A DNA stretch of 11,531 bases from Echinostoma caproni (Eukaryota > Platyhelminthes > Trematoda > Plagiorchiida > Echinostomatidae): positions 34,318-45,848 of the forward strand of contig UZAN01042773.1 in NCBI GenBank assembly GCA_900618425.1. Direction: 5' to 3'. The first letter of the stretch is position 1; every line of letters starts with the position of its first letter. The position numbers and the translations under genes are program-made. The notes under the pieces were generated by a model. That model searched no databases. It was not told the origin of the DNA and saw only the letters and a program-made list of their open reading frames with translations. Positions 1 to 8,323 of this stretch are shown one piece after another.

Positions 1-376
1 TATCACAACGTCCAAGTGTGAAAAACCTTCGCTTTAACGGAAGCATTTTATTCTCGAAGAAATGGTATGGAAAATGATTAGTTTCTCTCAGAATAAATGG
101 AAGCAGTAAGCTTTGCATGCGGTTTGGTCCGCAGCACTTGAGAGCAATAAGTTTTATCTTCAGGTGAGGGGCGCATAGTGAGGCAAATAAATTTAGGTGC
201 TCCGATTCATAAGACAAACACAAATGAACTCCATTGGTATTATCATGGTTGTATACAGTTTTGNTATTTATATGCCATCGATCAGGGGAACATGAAAAAC
301 TGGTCACGAATTCAGTGACCACGCACAGGCATCTACAACAAATGGCAAAAATGGGTTCATGAAAAGAGGCAATCAA
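1..376 (-). CDS. Unassigned open frame running off left edge, possible partial exon
   Basis: Reading the minus strand from the in-frame stop at 379-377 down to position 2, there is no stop for about 125 codons, and the frame leaves the window still open. One codon (263-265) contains the ambiguous base. No ATG is needed if this is an internal exon. A splice-acceptor-like stretch, pyrimidine-rich and ending in GTAG, lies at about 355-333, so an exon could begin at 332 and still be open for about 110 codons. The predicted peptide is mixed in composition and not low-complexity. It is Cys-rich near its start (ICCRCLC) and basic near the edge (KMLPLKRRFF). I recognise no domain. It could be a host exon, a decayed repeat ORF or chance; the length is unusual for such A+T-rich DNA but not decisive. 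Confidence 0.27.
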   Translation of the reverse strand, partial: MIASFHEPIFAICCRCLCVVTEFVTSFSCSPDRWHINXKTVYNHDNTNGVHLCLSYESEHLNLFASLCAPHLKIKLIALKCCGPNRMQSLLLPFILRETNHFPYHFFENKMLPLKRRFFTLGRCD

Positions 377-379
377 TTA

Positions 380-2348
380 GAATAGAATAAAATGATTAAT
401 CGGGAAAATACACGAGCAAAATTTTACACTTAGACCTACATGGTGGTAAGCTATACTCATCTAAGTAGGAGCATTGAGAAAGTTCAGGTATCTATGACAA
501 ACTATTGCTACAAAAGAAGGATACAATGAACAGACCTCAGACTAATTTAAAATTTGGCTTGTGAGTGTGAAGGAGTACCTGGGTAGAAATGTCATGCATT
601 AAGAAATCATAGAAGATATATATATATATATATATGTATGCGAATATGGAAAAGCTATCAGTAATTGATGATGGCCAATCATGAGTTATAGAGACAAGGT
701 CATTTATTGACCAATAACTCTGCGTGCATGCAAATAATCTCACTCTTACACTTTAGTTTCACAGTTGTTCGAGGCTCTATTTTGGTGATGTTTATTCATT
801 GAATGTAGGATAACTTTGATTTACGACCACTCCCAACACCAAAAAGATAATTTTAATCAGTTCAATTGTCATCAATTAGATACCCATTGACTTCGGTTTA
901 TTATCATTAGAATATAGTTGAAAGTATGCTGTGCTTGTGATTATTTTCTGACGTGTAGATGTGTATGAGAGGACTTATTAAAACAGCCGTGATAAGTTAA
1001 CAATATCCGCGTTCTACTCCAGTTGCATTCCATCCGAAAGGCTTCGCTTGCCGGTAAACGAGTGACGAATTCTGCTGGTTTATGTTAATCCTGATGAAGA
1101 CAATATTAGCCTAATATACATAAGCAGTCTTAATTGATTTTTTGGTCTCTAAACTTAAATGGGTAATAATGTAGAATTCAGACTGTCAGAGCTTCCGAAA
1201 GTATGTCAATAGAAAATTTTAAAACTTTATAAATCGTCCTGGGAACATGATAGTAAAACGCCATTGAATGGCGATGATCATAATCATCTTTGTCATCAGA
1301 AATCCTTATTTTATGTAGAATGTTAACAAGGATTTTCTTTAGAGTTTACCAGGAGTAAAACATCCAGAAGTTGTTCTCAGAGGTGGATTTCACTTCGTCA
1401 GGCTTGAGGCATCCGATTGATCCTAAGCGCCTGTCTCGCCACATAGTGGTACCTCAACCATGTAGTCTGGGAGTGATTGGTGAAATTTGGTGTCAAGCGT
1501 GGCACCGTTAAGGATGATGTTAAAATGAATCAGTTAAGGATGCTGGTTCATTGCAAAAAAGAATAAACTATTTAGGAGGTAAAAGTTTTAGTGATGTGTA
1601 GCTGCATATCTGTTATGTAACATGAAGTAAAGAGATGTTGTGAGAAAAGAGAACAACACAGGTTTGTACGTAAAAATTTATATTGTTAATTTATAATCCC
1701 ATCTATGTAGATCATAAGTGGACTGACTTTTTTCAAATTAAGATAAATTTCCACACACTCTTCGAAAGATCATTCGGAATAGGAGGGGTATAAGAGTGAA
1801 ATAGGCCCAATTTTAAATAGCGAAGCATTCAGGTTTGAGTGAAATCTATCGCCACTGGCCCAGTAGAACCACACGATCGGTTTAAATCACTTTAAGCTGT
1901 TCACTATGTTACGACTTGTAAGACAATGCTTTTACAAAGGAAACAAGTGCAGATAACACTAGATGGGAGAAAGACTAGTTATTTCAAGATGTCATTTTCT
2001 CAGTGCGTGAAGTTCACATAGTAGATCCTGAAAAGAGCTGGTATGTGAACTGTAGACTCATTAGCTGAACTGAAGCAATAAACTGCTTCTATTGGAGCAG
2101 GGATCAACTAATGCAGAAATTTTCTCCTATTTTTGTGAGTTAGTCATCGACGTATTTACAGTGAATGATGCGCGAGAACCGGTACAGTTTTAGGAATACC
2201 ATGAAAGTTCCGACTTTAACTACACATTTACTAATTAGAAACATTCCACATTAACTTCCTAGGTTTACTATGTCATTTACGTTTAAAGCAAGAGAGCGGT
2301 GAAAATAGGACACATCAGTCATGGTTTATAAAAAAACAGATGATATGA
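380..2348. other. A+T-rich non-coding stretch
   Basis: I find no supportable gene in this interval. All frames are broken by frequent stops, and the only reading frame above 60 codons (minus, 537-743) is created by the AT microsatellite it crosses, giving an Ile-Tyr run. No LINE protein pattern is visible here. The interval is probably intergenic or intronic DNA. Confidence 0.6.
616..635. repeat. AT dinucleotide microsatellite
   Basis: About ten uninterrupted AT units, followed by gtatg. It is a simple sequence repeat that is likely to vary in length between individuals. Confidence 0.95.
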
Positions 2349-2369
2349 AGTCTAAGTCAAATTTTTATT
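2349..2369 (-). repeat. 3' terminus and degenerate tail of LINE copy B
   Basis: On the minus strand the element ends with AATAAAAATTTGA followed by decayed units (plus strand AAGTCT AAGTC AAATTT). The same terminus with cleaner units is found in copy C at 11146-11168, which fixes the 3' end of the family. CR1-group elements typically end in short tandem repeats and not in poly(A). Confidence 0.7.
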
Positions 2370-2471
2370 GTGGGAAATACTTAAAAGCGGTTGCCCTGCT
2401 TATCCTCAGGGGTGTAGCACGGTTCACAGAAAGATGAGGAAAGTCACAATTTATCCTCGCTTCATGCACTG

Positions 2472-3292
2472 CTACGGATAATAAAATTTAAACCTTCTCA
2501 AAGTTTCATCCAGTTTGTGCTTGAAAAAATCAATTGTGTGCGGACAAACAACGCGAGGTGGTAGAAAATTAATTCCAAATACCACACAATCTGAGGGCAA
2601 ATGAATGACATCGGTATTCTAGTTGACAATACTGAAGCACTAATTTAAATGAGTGTCCCCTGAGATGAGTGTTGGGCAACAAGGGGAACGGTGAACAGCA
2701 TACATGATCAGGGTTATGTATTATTTGACACGCTCAAATCAAGTCCCCTCGAATTCGACGATACGGTGTGGAGCACAGCACCAATGATTCCACTCTTTCC
2801 ACGTAAGCCTTTCCTAATTATGCATGTTGTATAGCACCCCTCTGGTTGGCCGCTTCTCCCTTCCTGAAAATTATATCTTTGTGTGCTCCATAAAAGGAAG
2901 TAAAACGAAAATGAAAAAATGAATGCAGTCTCCTGACCATTTTGGTGGCCATAATTTGTGGACATTCCAGAATCTTAGCTTTCCCACCATGGATTCCACG
3001 TTTGAATGGCATACTCTATCTGGGGTCCAAAGTAGGCTGATGACAACCGAGAAAACAGCGTAAGTTCAAATTTGCCAAACATTTGCTTTAACTAACCAAC
3101 ATGTCTTAAAGTGGTGCAAGACGAATCGGAGCAGTTTAAAGGACAACTTTGATCCTCTTGAACAAGACCCTTCTCATTCCAGACATACGAAAGGTGTTGA
3201 TATTCCAGGAAGTGCGGAAATCGAACGTTGTGGCGGAGGGATACGACTTTATATTTTGATGCATCGAAGTCGATGTCGTTTTCGATCGACCA
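2472..3292 (-). pseudogene. Broken reverse-transcriptase ORF C-terminal part of LINE copy B
   Basis: The protein pattern jumps between all three minus-strand frames and contains in-frame stops, for example a stop at 2736-2734 just after YRRIRGDLI. One break can be read precisely. An AATTAATT tandem duplication at 2567-2574 shifts the frame inside the WN-x-LP motif; with a single AATT copy the frame would run on into the C-terminal …KLDETL segment. Between ATKMVRRLHS and YVERV there are about 115 nt where related proteins have only a few residues, so about 105 nt appear to be inserted at roughly 2806-2919. The original protein was an endonuclease/reverse-transcriptase polyprotein. This copy cannot encode it. 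Confidence 0.85.
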
Positions 3293-3702
3293 ATGATAAG
3301 TAGCAATATGTATACCCTGAAATGCCAATAAAACAGTAAAACGGAAAATGTGTTGTTGCATCTAGGTCTGTGGCTCAAGTGACTGCATAGTATGTAATAC
3401 CGGTGTTAAGAGACTTACAAACATTGTCAGAGAAGAGCTAACCAGTTGGCATAATCTGCCGACTACTTACCTGTTCACTTGATCTTGATCCAACGAATTG
3501 TGATTAGGAATTTGCACGTGGTACGACTGACTTTAGCACAATTCATCTCGAATTGGTCTTTGATTTTAAAAGAACACCGAGTCCCTAACCTTTCTGAAAT
3601 GTGAATCACTTTTAAGATGTGCACCAAATTGCTCAAGCCCATGAAAAGTGACGATCTCAGTACTCACCAGGATCCATCGGGCGCTGAAAGTATTCAGTAA
3701 AA

Positions 3703-3742
3703 TTAACTATGCAAGATGCCTTTATAATTTTGGTGTGATTCT
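3703..3742 (+). repeat. Diverged dispersed repeat, copy 1
   Basis: The block TTAACTATGCAAGATGC (3703-3719) followed by ATTTTGGTGTGATTCT (3727-3742) recurs in the same order and orientation at 5280-5334. The two anchor blocks match with one substitution and one indel respectively. The copy here lacks about 15 bp present between the anchors in copy 2. The family is unknown to me. Confidence 0.5.
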
Positions 3743-4025
3743 AAAATGTACACATTATAGTAGAATTTACTGTATTTTGTTTTAGTTATACATTAATTAT
3801 ACATTACACTTGTTAAATTGTAAGTCGACTCCAATAATTACTATGAACCCTACAGATTATCCGTAACAGGATCACAAGTGACATCTACAGCACAGTTTGG
3901 CCTGTTTTATTCGAGGTTACACAGGTAGCCTTTAGAAATCTAAGTGCAAATTTCAAGGCAGCAGAGTTTTTCCAGTCAAGCTAGTGAGTCTGAGCTCGCT
4001 TTATTCACAGGTAGTCTCTATATCC

Positions 4026-4055
4026 CTATCTGGGACCTGGAAACGCACCAGATAG
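4026..4055. repeat. Perfect 8-bp inverted repeat (hairpin)
   Basis: CTATCTGG at 4026-4033 is the exact reverse complement of CCAGATAG at 4048-4055, separated by 14 nt. There is no adjacent gene or T-run, so no function can be assigned. Confidence 0.6.
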
Positions 4056-4074
4056 CACGCGAATTCGCCTCTAG

Positions 4075-4104
4075 ATAGAAGACTACTCCGGTGGAGTTTT
4101 CTAT
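4075..4104. repeat. Two-part imperfect hairpin
   Basis: The outer arms ATAGAA (4075-4080) and TTCTAT (4099-4104) enclose the inner arms ACTCC (4085-4089) and GGAGT (4093-4097), with a 3-nt loop. It lies only 20 bp from the previous hairpin. No gene is nearby. Confidence 0.5.
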
Positions 4105-4566
4105 GAACCCAGTTCCTATTTTCTGCACCTATAACTACATGCACTGGACACGGTTTTCACTAACCTCATACGGCATCAAATAATGCAGTATTTCAGTTCG
4201 TCTTTTGTTTAAACCGATAATCAGTCACAAAATTAAAGGTGACTTAAAATAATTCTTTTATTCCCAAGTGCTTTTATTTGAGTTCGTGCAACACACTGTT
4301 TGTCTGTGAAATCTCTGTGTCACTAAGTAACTTGGGCTTTTTAATTAACTTCTTTGTGTATGTTTAGTTAGACCCAATGAATGATGCGTTTCAGAGTGAG
4401 TTAATCCAACTCGGTATGTCCTTCATTCTGTTAGACGAGAAGAACTTGATCACAGATCCCTCGCATTGGTAATCAGAGAGTTCGATCGTAGTAATTATGT
4501 GTATTTTAAAGCAATGTGACAACACGCTAGACGTCGGTGATCGTAGAGCTAGGTATACGAGTTCTT

Positions 4567-4580
4567 ACATGCATGCATGT
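4567..4580. repeat. 14-bp perfect palindrome of ATGC units
   Basis: ACATGCATGCATGT reads identically on both strands. It may be a very short purine-pyrimidine alternating repeat; no further role is visible. Confidence 0.7.
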
Positions 4581-5107
4581 GCCTCCGTCGCATTGATTAA
4601 TATTGAAGCAGTGGTCCGAGAAATGGTTTTTTACTCAAGCCAGATATATATGTATTGATTTTCCAAATGGATGAGACTACATGCGTTTGCCAGATGTGAG
4701 GTTCTCACATCCGAATTCATACTTTGGACGTAAATGGACAGGTGCCCAATTACGATCACATGCCTATGAAAACGAATGTTGCGTTCGATTACTTAACCTG
4801 TCGGAACTTGTTTAAGACCAATTTAACAAACGTGATCGTCGACACATTCCGGTTATGACATGCTGAACTTATCCACTCTGTGGGGTGACATTACGGAACT
4901 TTCAGTGACAAATCGGATCAACTGATCTTCTGGTGGTCTGCAAGTAAATCTAGTAAGCATTGGTTACTTAGGGTTTAGCCTGTTTTCCCAGCTCAATCAT
5001 TTCCGGTTTCATTCTCACATGTTCACACGTTCAGTCGTCTGGCAACTCCTCCACTTACCCTGCCGATTTGGTTCAGTGTTTGCACTCACTCACACACACT
5101 TGCGTGA

Positions 5108-5208
5108 GTAACATCTGTTTTCCTTCCGTACGTGGAAGGTGCGCAGGATCATGGGTATGGGTATCAGCTTCNCAATATGACATTTGAAAATTTACGCACG
5201 CCAGGAAG
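5108..5208 (+). other. Possible micro-exon with good flanking splice motifs
   Basis: A pyrimidine-rich tract (TCTGTTTTCCTTCC, 5114-5127) is followed by GCGCAG ending at 5146. Sixty-two nucleotides later AAG/GTAAGTA (junction 5208/5209) matches the animal 5' splice-site consensus. The frame starting at 5147 is open across the interval (DHGYGYQL-x-NMTFENLRTPG) and was already open from 5108. Codon 5171-5173 contains the ambiguous base. I recognise no protein. Such short motif matches occur by chance, so this is only a candidate. Confidence 0.2.
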
Positions 5209-5279
5209 GTAAGTAGGAAACACCAGGCGGTCGCAAGTTCTCACTATTCTATCCAATTTTGTTTTGTACCAAAGTCTCG

Positions 5280-5334
5280 TTAACTGTGCAAGATGCAAGT
5301 GAGACAGTCTTTATTCTCCATTTTGTGTGATTCT
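5280..5334 (+). repeat. Diverged dispersed repeat, copy 2
   Basis: TTAACTGTGCAAGATGC (5280-5296) and ATTTTGTGTGATTCT (5320-5334) correspond to the anchors of copy 1 at 3703-3742, with about 15 extra bases between them. A weaker A/T-rich similarity (TTCTTTCTGTTTTG against TTTACTGTATTTTG) may continue downstream of both copies. Confidence 0.5.
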
Positions 5335-6070
5335 CAATATGGGATTAAAAAGCAATGCTAAAATTCTTTCTGTTTTGCTAAAAAAGATAAACAAGCTACC
5401 TTAGGAGTGATTTTGGGGAGCAAGAGCAGAGCCTATACCAGAAGAATTTGATAAAGATTATGTGGTCACCAATTCGGTGGGCTCCACGCCAAATCAACTG
5501 AGTGAAACTTTACTCAATAACTGAAGACACATGGATTACTATGAAATTGGAGTTATCATCTCTGCTTTATACCTATCCGCAATGTTTTGCATGGAGTTGC
5601 AGAAAAATTTCGGTTGGTTTTCCACAAACTTTGGAACCAATGAATCCACCGAGTACCACAACAGACATGTTTTGTGGGCATGGAACTTTCGTATCCCAGG
5701 TCTACGACGTTGAGCGATGAGATGACAAAGTTCGCTGTAAATTGGGTTATCACACCATTTAGATCAATAACTGTTCACAGTCATGCTAAATGACAGCGTC
5801 CGTTGAATAATAGTCAAGAATCATGAGAAGCCAAGTTACTAGATATCTTTTCTCGATTTCCAATTAAATATTTTTGTCAACGTGTTGAATGAACTTTGAT
5901 TAGGCAGTTAGAATTCACAAGATCGAAACTGCAAAATCGAGGAGTGACCCAAATTGGTCCTAGATATTAGGAACGGTTAGAGAATTACCATGTGAGGTTT
6001 TGTTAACAAAAATTATTGTAATTGTTAATAATCACTAAGTAACAAATAGTACAATTAAATTTCGAATTCA
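5335..6070. other. Non-coding stretch
   Basis: A 72-codon GTG-initiated plus-strand frame (5502-5720) overlaps competing frames on both strands and matches nothing I recognise. I treat it as chance. Otherwise the stretch is A+T-rich with no structure seen. Confidence 0.5.
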
Positions 6071-6460
6071 TGTCATTGCATCTCGTCTGGTTTTCACTAC
6101 AGGAAATGAAACTGAAGTGTACCTCCGTTGTTCACAGAATCGGTAGAAGTCCCAAGATTGGAAGGGGAATACCCAAGTTGATTTATTTCTGAAACCCGTA
6201 ATATAGTTTCCACTATAGGCACATTGATGAAAATGACAGACGTCTAAAGACGCCATATGACAGTAATTAATTTTTATTATTCCTAGATTCTTTGCATGTT
6301 CGAGCCATTCTTGAACGTGTACATTGCAGTGGACTTTTTTACTGGTTCTAGCATTCCAGTTTTGAACTTCCAACGATCCTTGAAGAGCTGAACATTGATG
6401 ACTATCATATGACATCTTTTTATGTCGTTTCTTTGTTTCCCAACGTAACTGTTGTGGAAA
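6068..6460 (-). CDS. Unassigned 130-codon open frame, possible exon or decayed repeat ORF
   Basis: On the minus strand the frame is open from 6460 to 6071 and ends at a stop in 6070-6068. The first ATG is at 6415, giving 115 codons. It is the longest complete stop-to-stop frame I found. A weak acceptor-like sequence (TTTCCACAACAG) sits at its upstream end, while no strong donor motif is visible before the stop. The predicted peptide is hydrophilic, rich in His, Cys and Trp (for example VHVQEWLEHAKNLGII and FPFQSWDFYRFCEQRR), and has no signal peptide or membrane segment. I recognise no domain. A second, shorter minus-strand frame overlaps it. It may be an exon, a fragment of an old transposon or chance. 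Confidence 0.22.
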   Translation of the reverse strand, partial: FPQQLRWETKKRHKKMSYDSHQCSALQGSLEVQNWNARTSKKVHCNVHVQEWLEHAKNLGIIKINYCHMASLDVCHFHQCAYSGNYITGFRNKSTWVFPFQSWDFYRFCEQRRYTSVSFPVVKTRRDAMT

Positions 6461-7076
6461 CTATACAAATCATTTGTGGCGCAGTGAAGAAATAAATCTT
6501 AGCACGTCTACTAAATCTGTGTTTCGCTTATGTACTTCTGAGTTTTCCTGATCAAGTGGGCGGTGTGACTATAGACAGATCTTTAAACACACCTCTGGGT
6601 GAAAATCAGTGAGTAAGGCACTGAAAACAGCATCGTGCTGTTCATTAGGCATGTTGATGACAATCACCGAAACGTCTGAGAGAACGAGTGGTTATGAGCT
6701 GAATGGACAACAGCCTACTACCATATTTTGATATCGTTATTGATCGAAAAACGGATGGGACGATTACGAGGTCTGTGTAAGGAAGACCCAGCAAGTCCGG
6801 TCAGCGTATGCATTTAGAGAGTTTTGCACCAACCCAATACCAACGAACTCTGGTACATATGAAGCTCTTGGCAACCCACACCACTAATATTTGAGTGCGT
6901 TGACATCTTACTGAACCTTTTGGATTAATGACGTTTTTGTCTTTTGTCTTCCGTGTCAGCTGTAAACCCCTGCCCACGTAGGACCTATCTACAATTGATT
7001 CTTCCTAATCCCGTATCACCGTTTTCCCGTATAGTAGCACCCCCGCAGTTCAGTCTTGAATCATCTTGAATAAGCG
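6461..7076. other. Non-coding stretch
   Basis: No supportable gene or repeat. A sequence with superficial similarity to a hammerhead ribozyme core lies at 6654-6676, but it lacks the paired stem and is rejected. Confidence 0.5.
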
Positions 7077-7370
7077 ATGTACCAGTCGGGGGACGCATTC
7101 GTATGGACCCTGCTGCATTGCGTCACTTCTTATTGCTTTTGTATTACATGTACTGTGTTCACTTACTTGGATGTCGAAAATGAACCAATTCAGTTCAGGG
7201 AAACTCTGAATTTCAATGAGTATCTGGAAAAATTCGTGCAGGGGTATAGTGAAAATGCTACACCCAAGCATTCGGGCTTGATGGCGCCAAAATGCGAAGT
7301 TTCCGCTCAGCTATCTTTCAAGGCTATGATGTGGATCAACTTTTGTGTGGACGAATTGTGGTGGCCGTAG
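7077..7370 (+). CDS. Unassigned 97-codon open frame
   Basis: An ATG-initiated frame that ends in TAG at 7368-7370. The first third is hydrophobic and Cys/Thr-rich (VTSYCFCITCTVFTYL, about residues 17-32) and could form one membrane span or be spurious. The remainder is mixed (ENEPIQFRETLNFNEYLEKF). The opposite strand is also open for 73 codons over the same bases, so the openness may reflect base composition. An in-frame TAA immediately precedes the ATG. No family is recognised. Low-confidence candidate. Confidence 0.17.
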   Translation: MYQSGDAFVWTLLHCVTSYCFCITCTVFTYLDVENEPIQFRETLNFNEYLEKFVQGYSENATPKHSGLMAPKCEVSAQLSFKAMMWINFCVDELWWP

Positions 7371-8323
7371 CTTGTACATAATGTGTCACAAAACCGGTTG
7401 TTTGCTCCACAGCAACCCAGATTCCGAAGCCCTTGATCAAAACACCATTCCCTCTCTCTTCCAGACCACACGTAATCTATGACTTTCAATGTGAGGGAAG
7501 AACCATTGCGTGTGCAGCTTAGAGAGACAGTTGCAGAGCCTATTGACTGATCACGCAGTTGTTTACTGAAGCTTCTGAGGCATCCTTAGTAATGAATTTC
7601 CGCCGAATGCCCTAGGATTCAAACTTCGACGCCTAGGTTGGTTTACCTTCTCTTATCACTAGGGCTGCTCGATAGGAACCTGCAACAACCAATTAGGTCA
7701 AAGAGTATTGTCGACCGCCGGAGAATAAATCCACAGACACATTAAATGTGCTTGTAAGATTAGGCTAAAGCTCATCATACTTAGTAACTGAAAAACAGTG
7801 ATACCCCTAATAAATGAGTAAGCGATGTCCCGTAGCCGTGTTGATCGGCAACGCGTACGCACGCACGATACAGCTTCCACGTAGATAACCGGGGAATGGA
7901 TTTTCGACCAGTCCTGGGTTTTCAAGCAGAATCAATCGGATTGGCTGAACACAAGAAGGCAAACAAATGAGCAATATCGTTGTTCACTGGACATCAAAGA
8001 ATGATTGTTTGACGCTTGGGATATTTATTTACATAGTTCTCTGAATAGAACTAGTTGTACCCACAACTCATCTTGGTTCTACCTGACTGCGCTATTCAAT
8101 GGGTTTTCTGTCCATATCCGTATTTGCTCCAATTAATTCGGATTACTATTCCGAATACTACAACTTCGCAAGTGAAACTTTGAGGAACTCTGTTATATTA
8201 ACAATCAGAGGTGAATATAGTCAAGTCTGAAAGTTCAAGTTATACATAGCTCGTAGTAGGGTGTGTGACTCCTAAATCACAAAGCCTCCGACTGAACCTA
8301 GCTATAACTGATTAGAATTTTAA
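7371..8323. other. Non-coding stretch, possibly holding old SINE debris
   Basis: No gene is supported. The segment at about 7561-7690 may be tRNA-derived SINE debris and is listed separately. Upstream of 8324 I could not follow the LINE A endonuclease domain, so the LINE is either 5'-truncated here or unrecognisable. Confidence 0.5.
7561..7690 (-). repeat. Possible tRNA-derived SINE fragment
   Basis: On the minus strand GTTTGAATC (7624-7616) differs by one base from the RNA polymerase III B-box pattern GWTCRANNC, in a GAAGTTTGAATCCTAGG context like the T-arm of a tRNA. Downstream the phrase ACTAAGG…CAGT loosely recalls flatworm tRNA-related SINEs that carry a hammerhead ribozyme, but the ribozyme core itself is not preserved. 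No convincing A box is found at the expected distance. Confidence 0.25.

Larger units (their letters stand above)
2349..3330 (-). mobile_element. LINE copy B: 5'-truncated CR1/Jockey-like non-LTR retrotransposon
   Basis: This is the 3' part of a non-LTR retrotransposon lying on the minus strand. In element order (right to left) I see the region after the polymerase palm, with WSIENDIDFDASKYKVV from 3292 (the family pattern is W…F…KCKVV…). Next come IEYAIQTWNPWW (3019-2984, family LEYAVQAWSP), ATKMVRRL (2949-2926), YVERV (from 2805), YRRIRGDLI (2763-2737), HLRGHSFKLV…ALRLCGIWN (2667-2572) and LPPRVV…FKHKLDETL. The stop is at 2474-2472. A short 3' UTR follows, ending in AATAAAAATTTGA (2369-2357) and a degenerate 5-6-bp repeat. 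The reverse-transcriptase catalytic core is absent, so the copy is 5'-truncated or decayed beyond recognition near 3330. Copy C at the right edge belongs to the same family. Confidence 0.87.
3331..5107. other. Non-coding stretch with small structures only
   Basis: No open frame worth reporting. The stretch contains one copy of a dispersed repeat (3703-3742), two adjacent hairpins (4026-4104) and a 14-bp perfect palindrome (4567-4580). I found no trace of the LINE B reverse-transcriptase core continuing to the right of about 3330. Confidence 0.6.

Noticed and set aside
728..735. ATGCAAAT octamer (POU-factor site)
   Set aside because: An 8-base match is expected by chance in a window this size, and no promoter or gene is nearby.
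537..743. Minus-strand 68-codon frame with an Ile-Tyr run
   Set aside because: The frame is created by the AT microsatellite at 616-635; nothing else in it looks like protein.
5502..5720. Plus-strand 72-codon GTG-initiated frame, with rival frames on both strands
   Set aside because: No recognised motif, a non-ATG start and no splice signals that favour it. I briefly considered a retroelement integrase fragment, but no HHCC or DDE pattern is present.
6654..6676. TTGATGA … CGAAAC GTC, like a hammerhead ribozyme core
   Set aside because: The first core base is wrong and the intervening bases cannot form stem II. A similar CTGATGA … GAAA at 3036-3055 lies inside the LINE B coding region and also lacks stem II.
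7307..7489. Minus-strand 60-codon frame
   Set aside because: It is short, overlaps the end of the 7077-7370 frame, and has no recognisable pattern or splice context.
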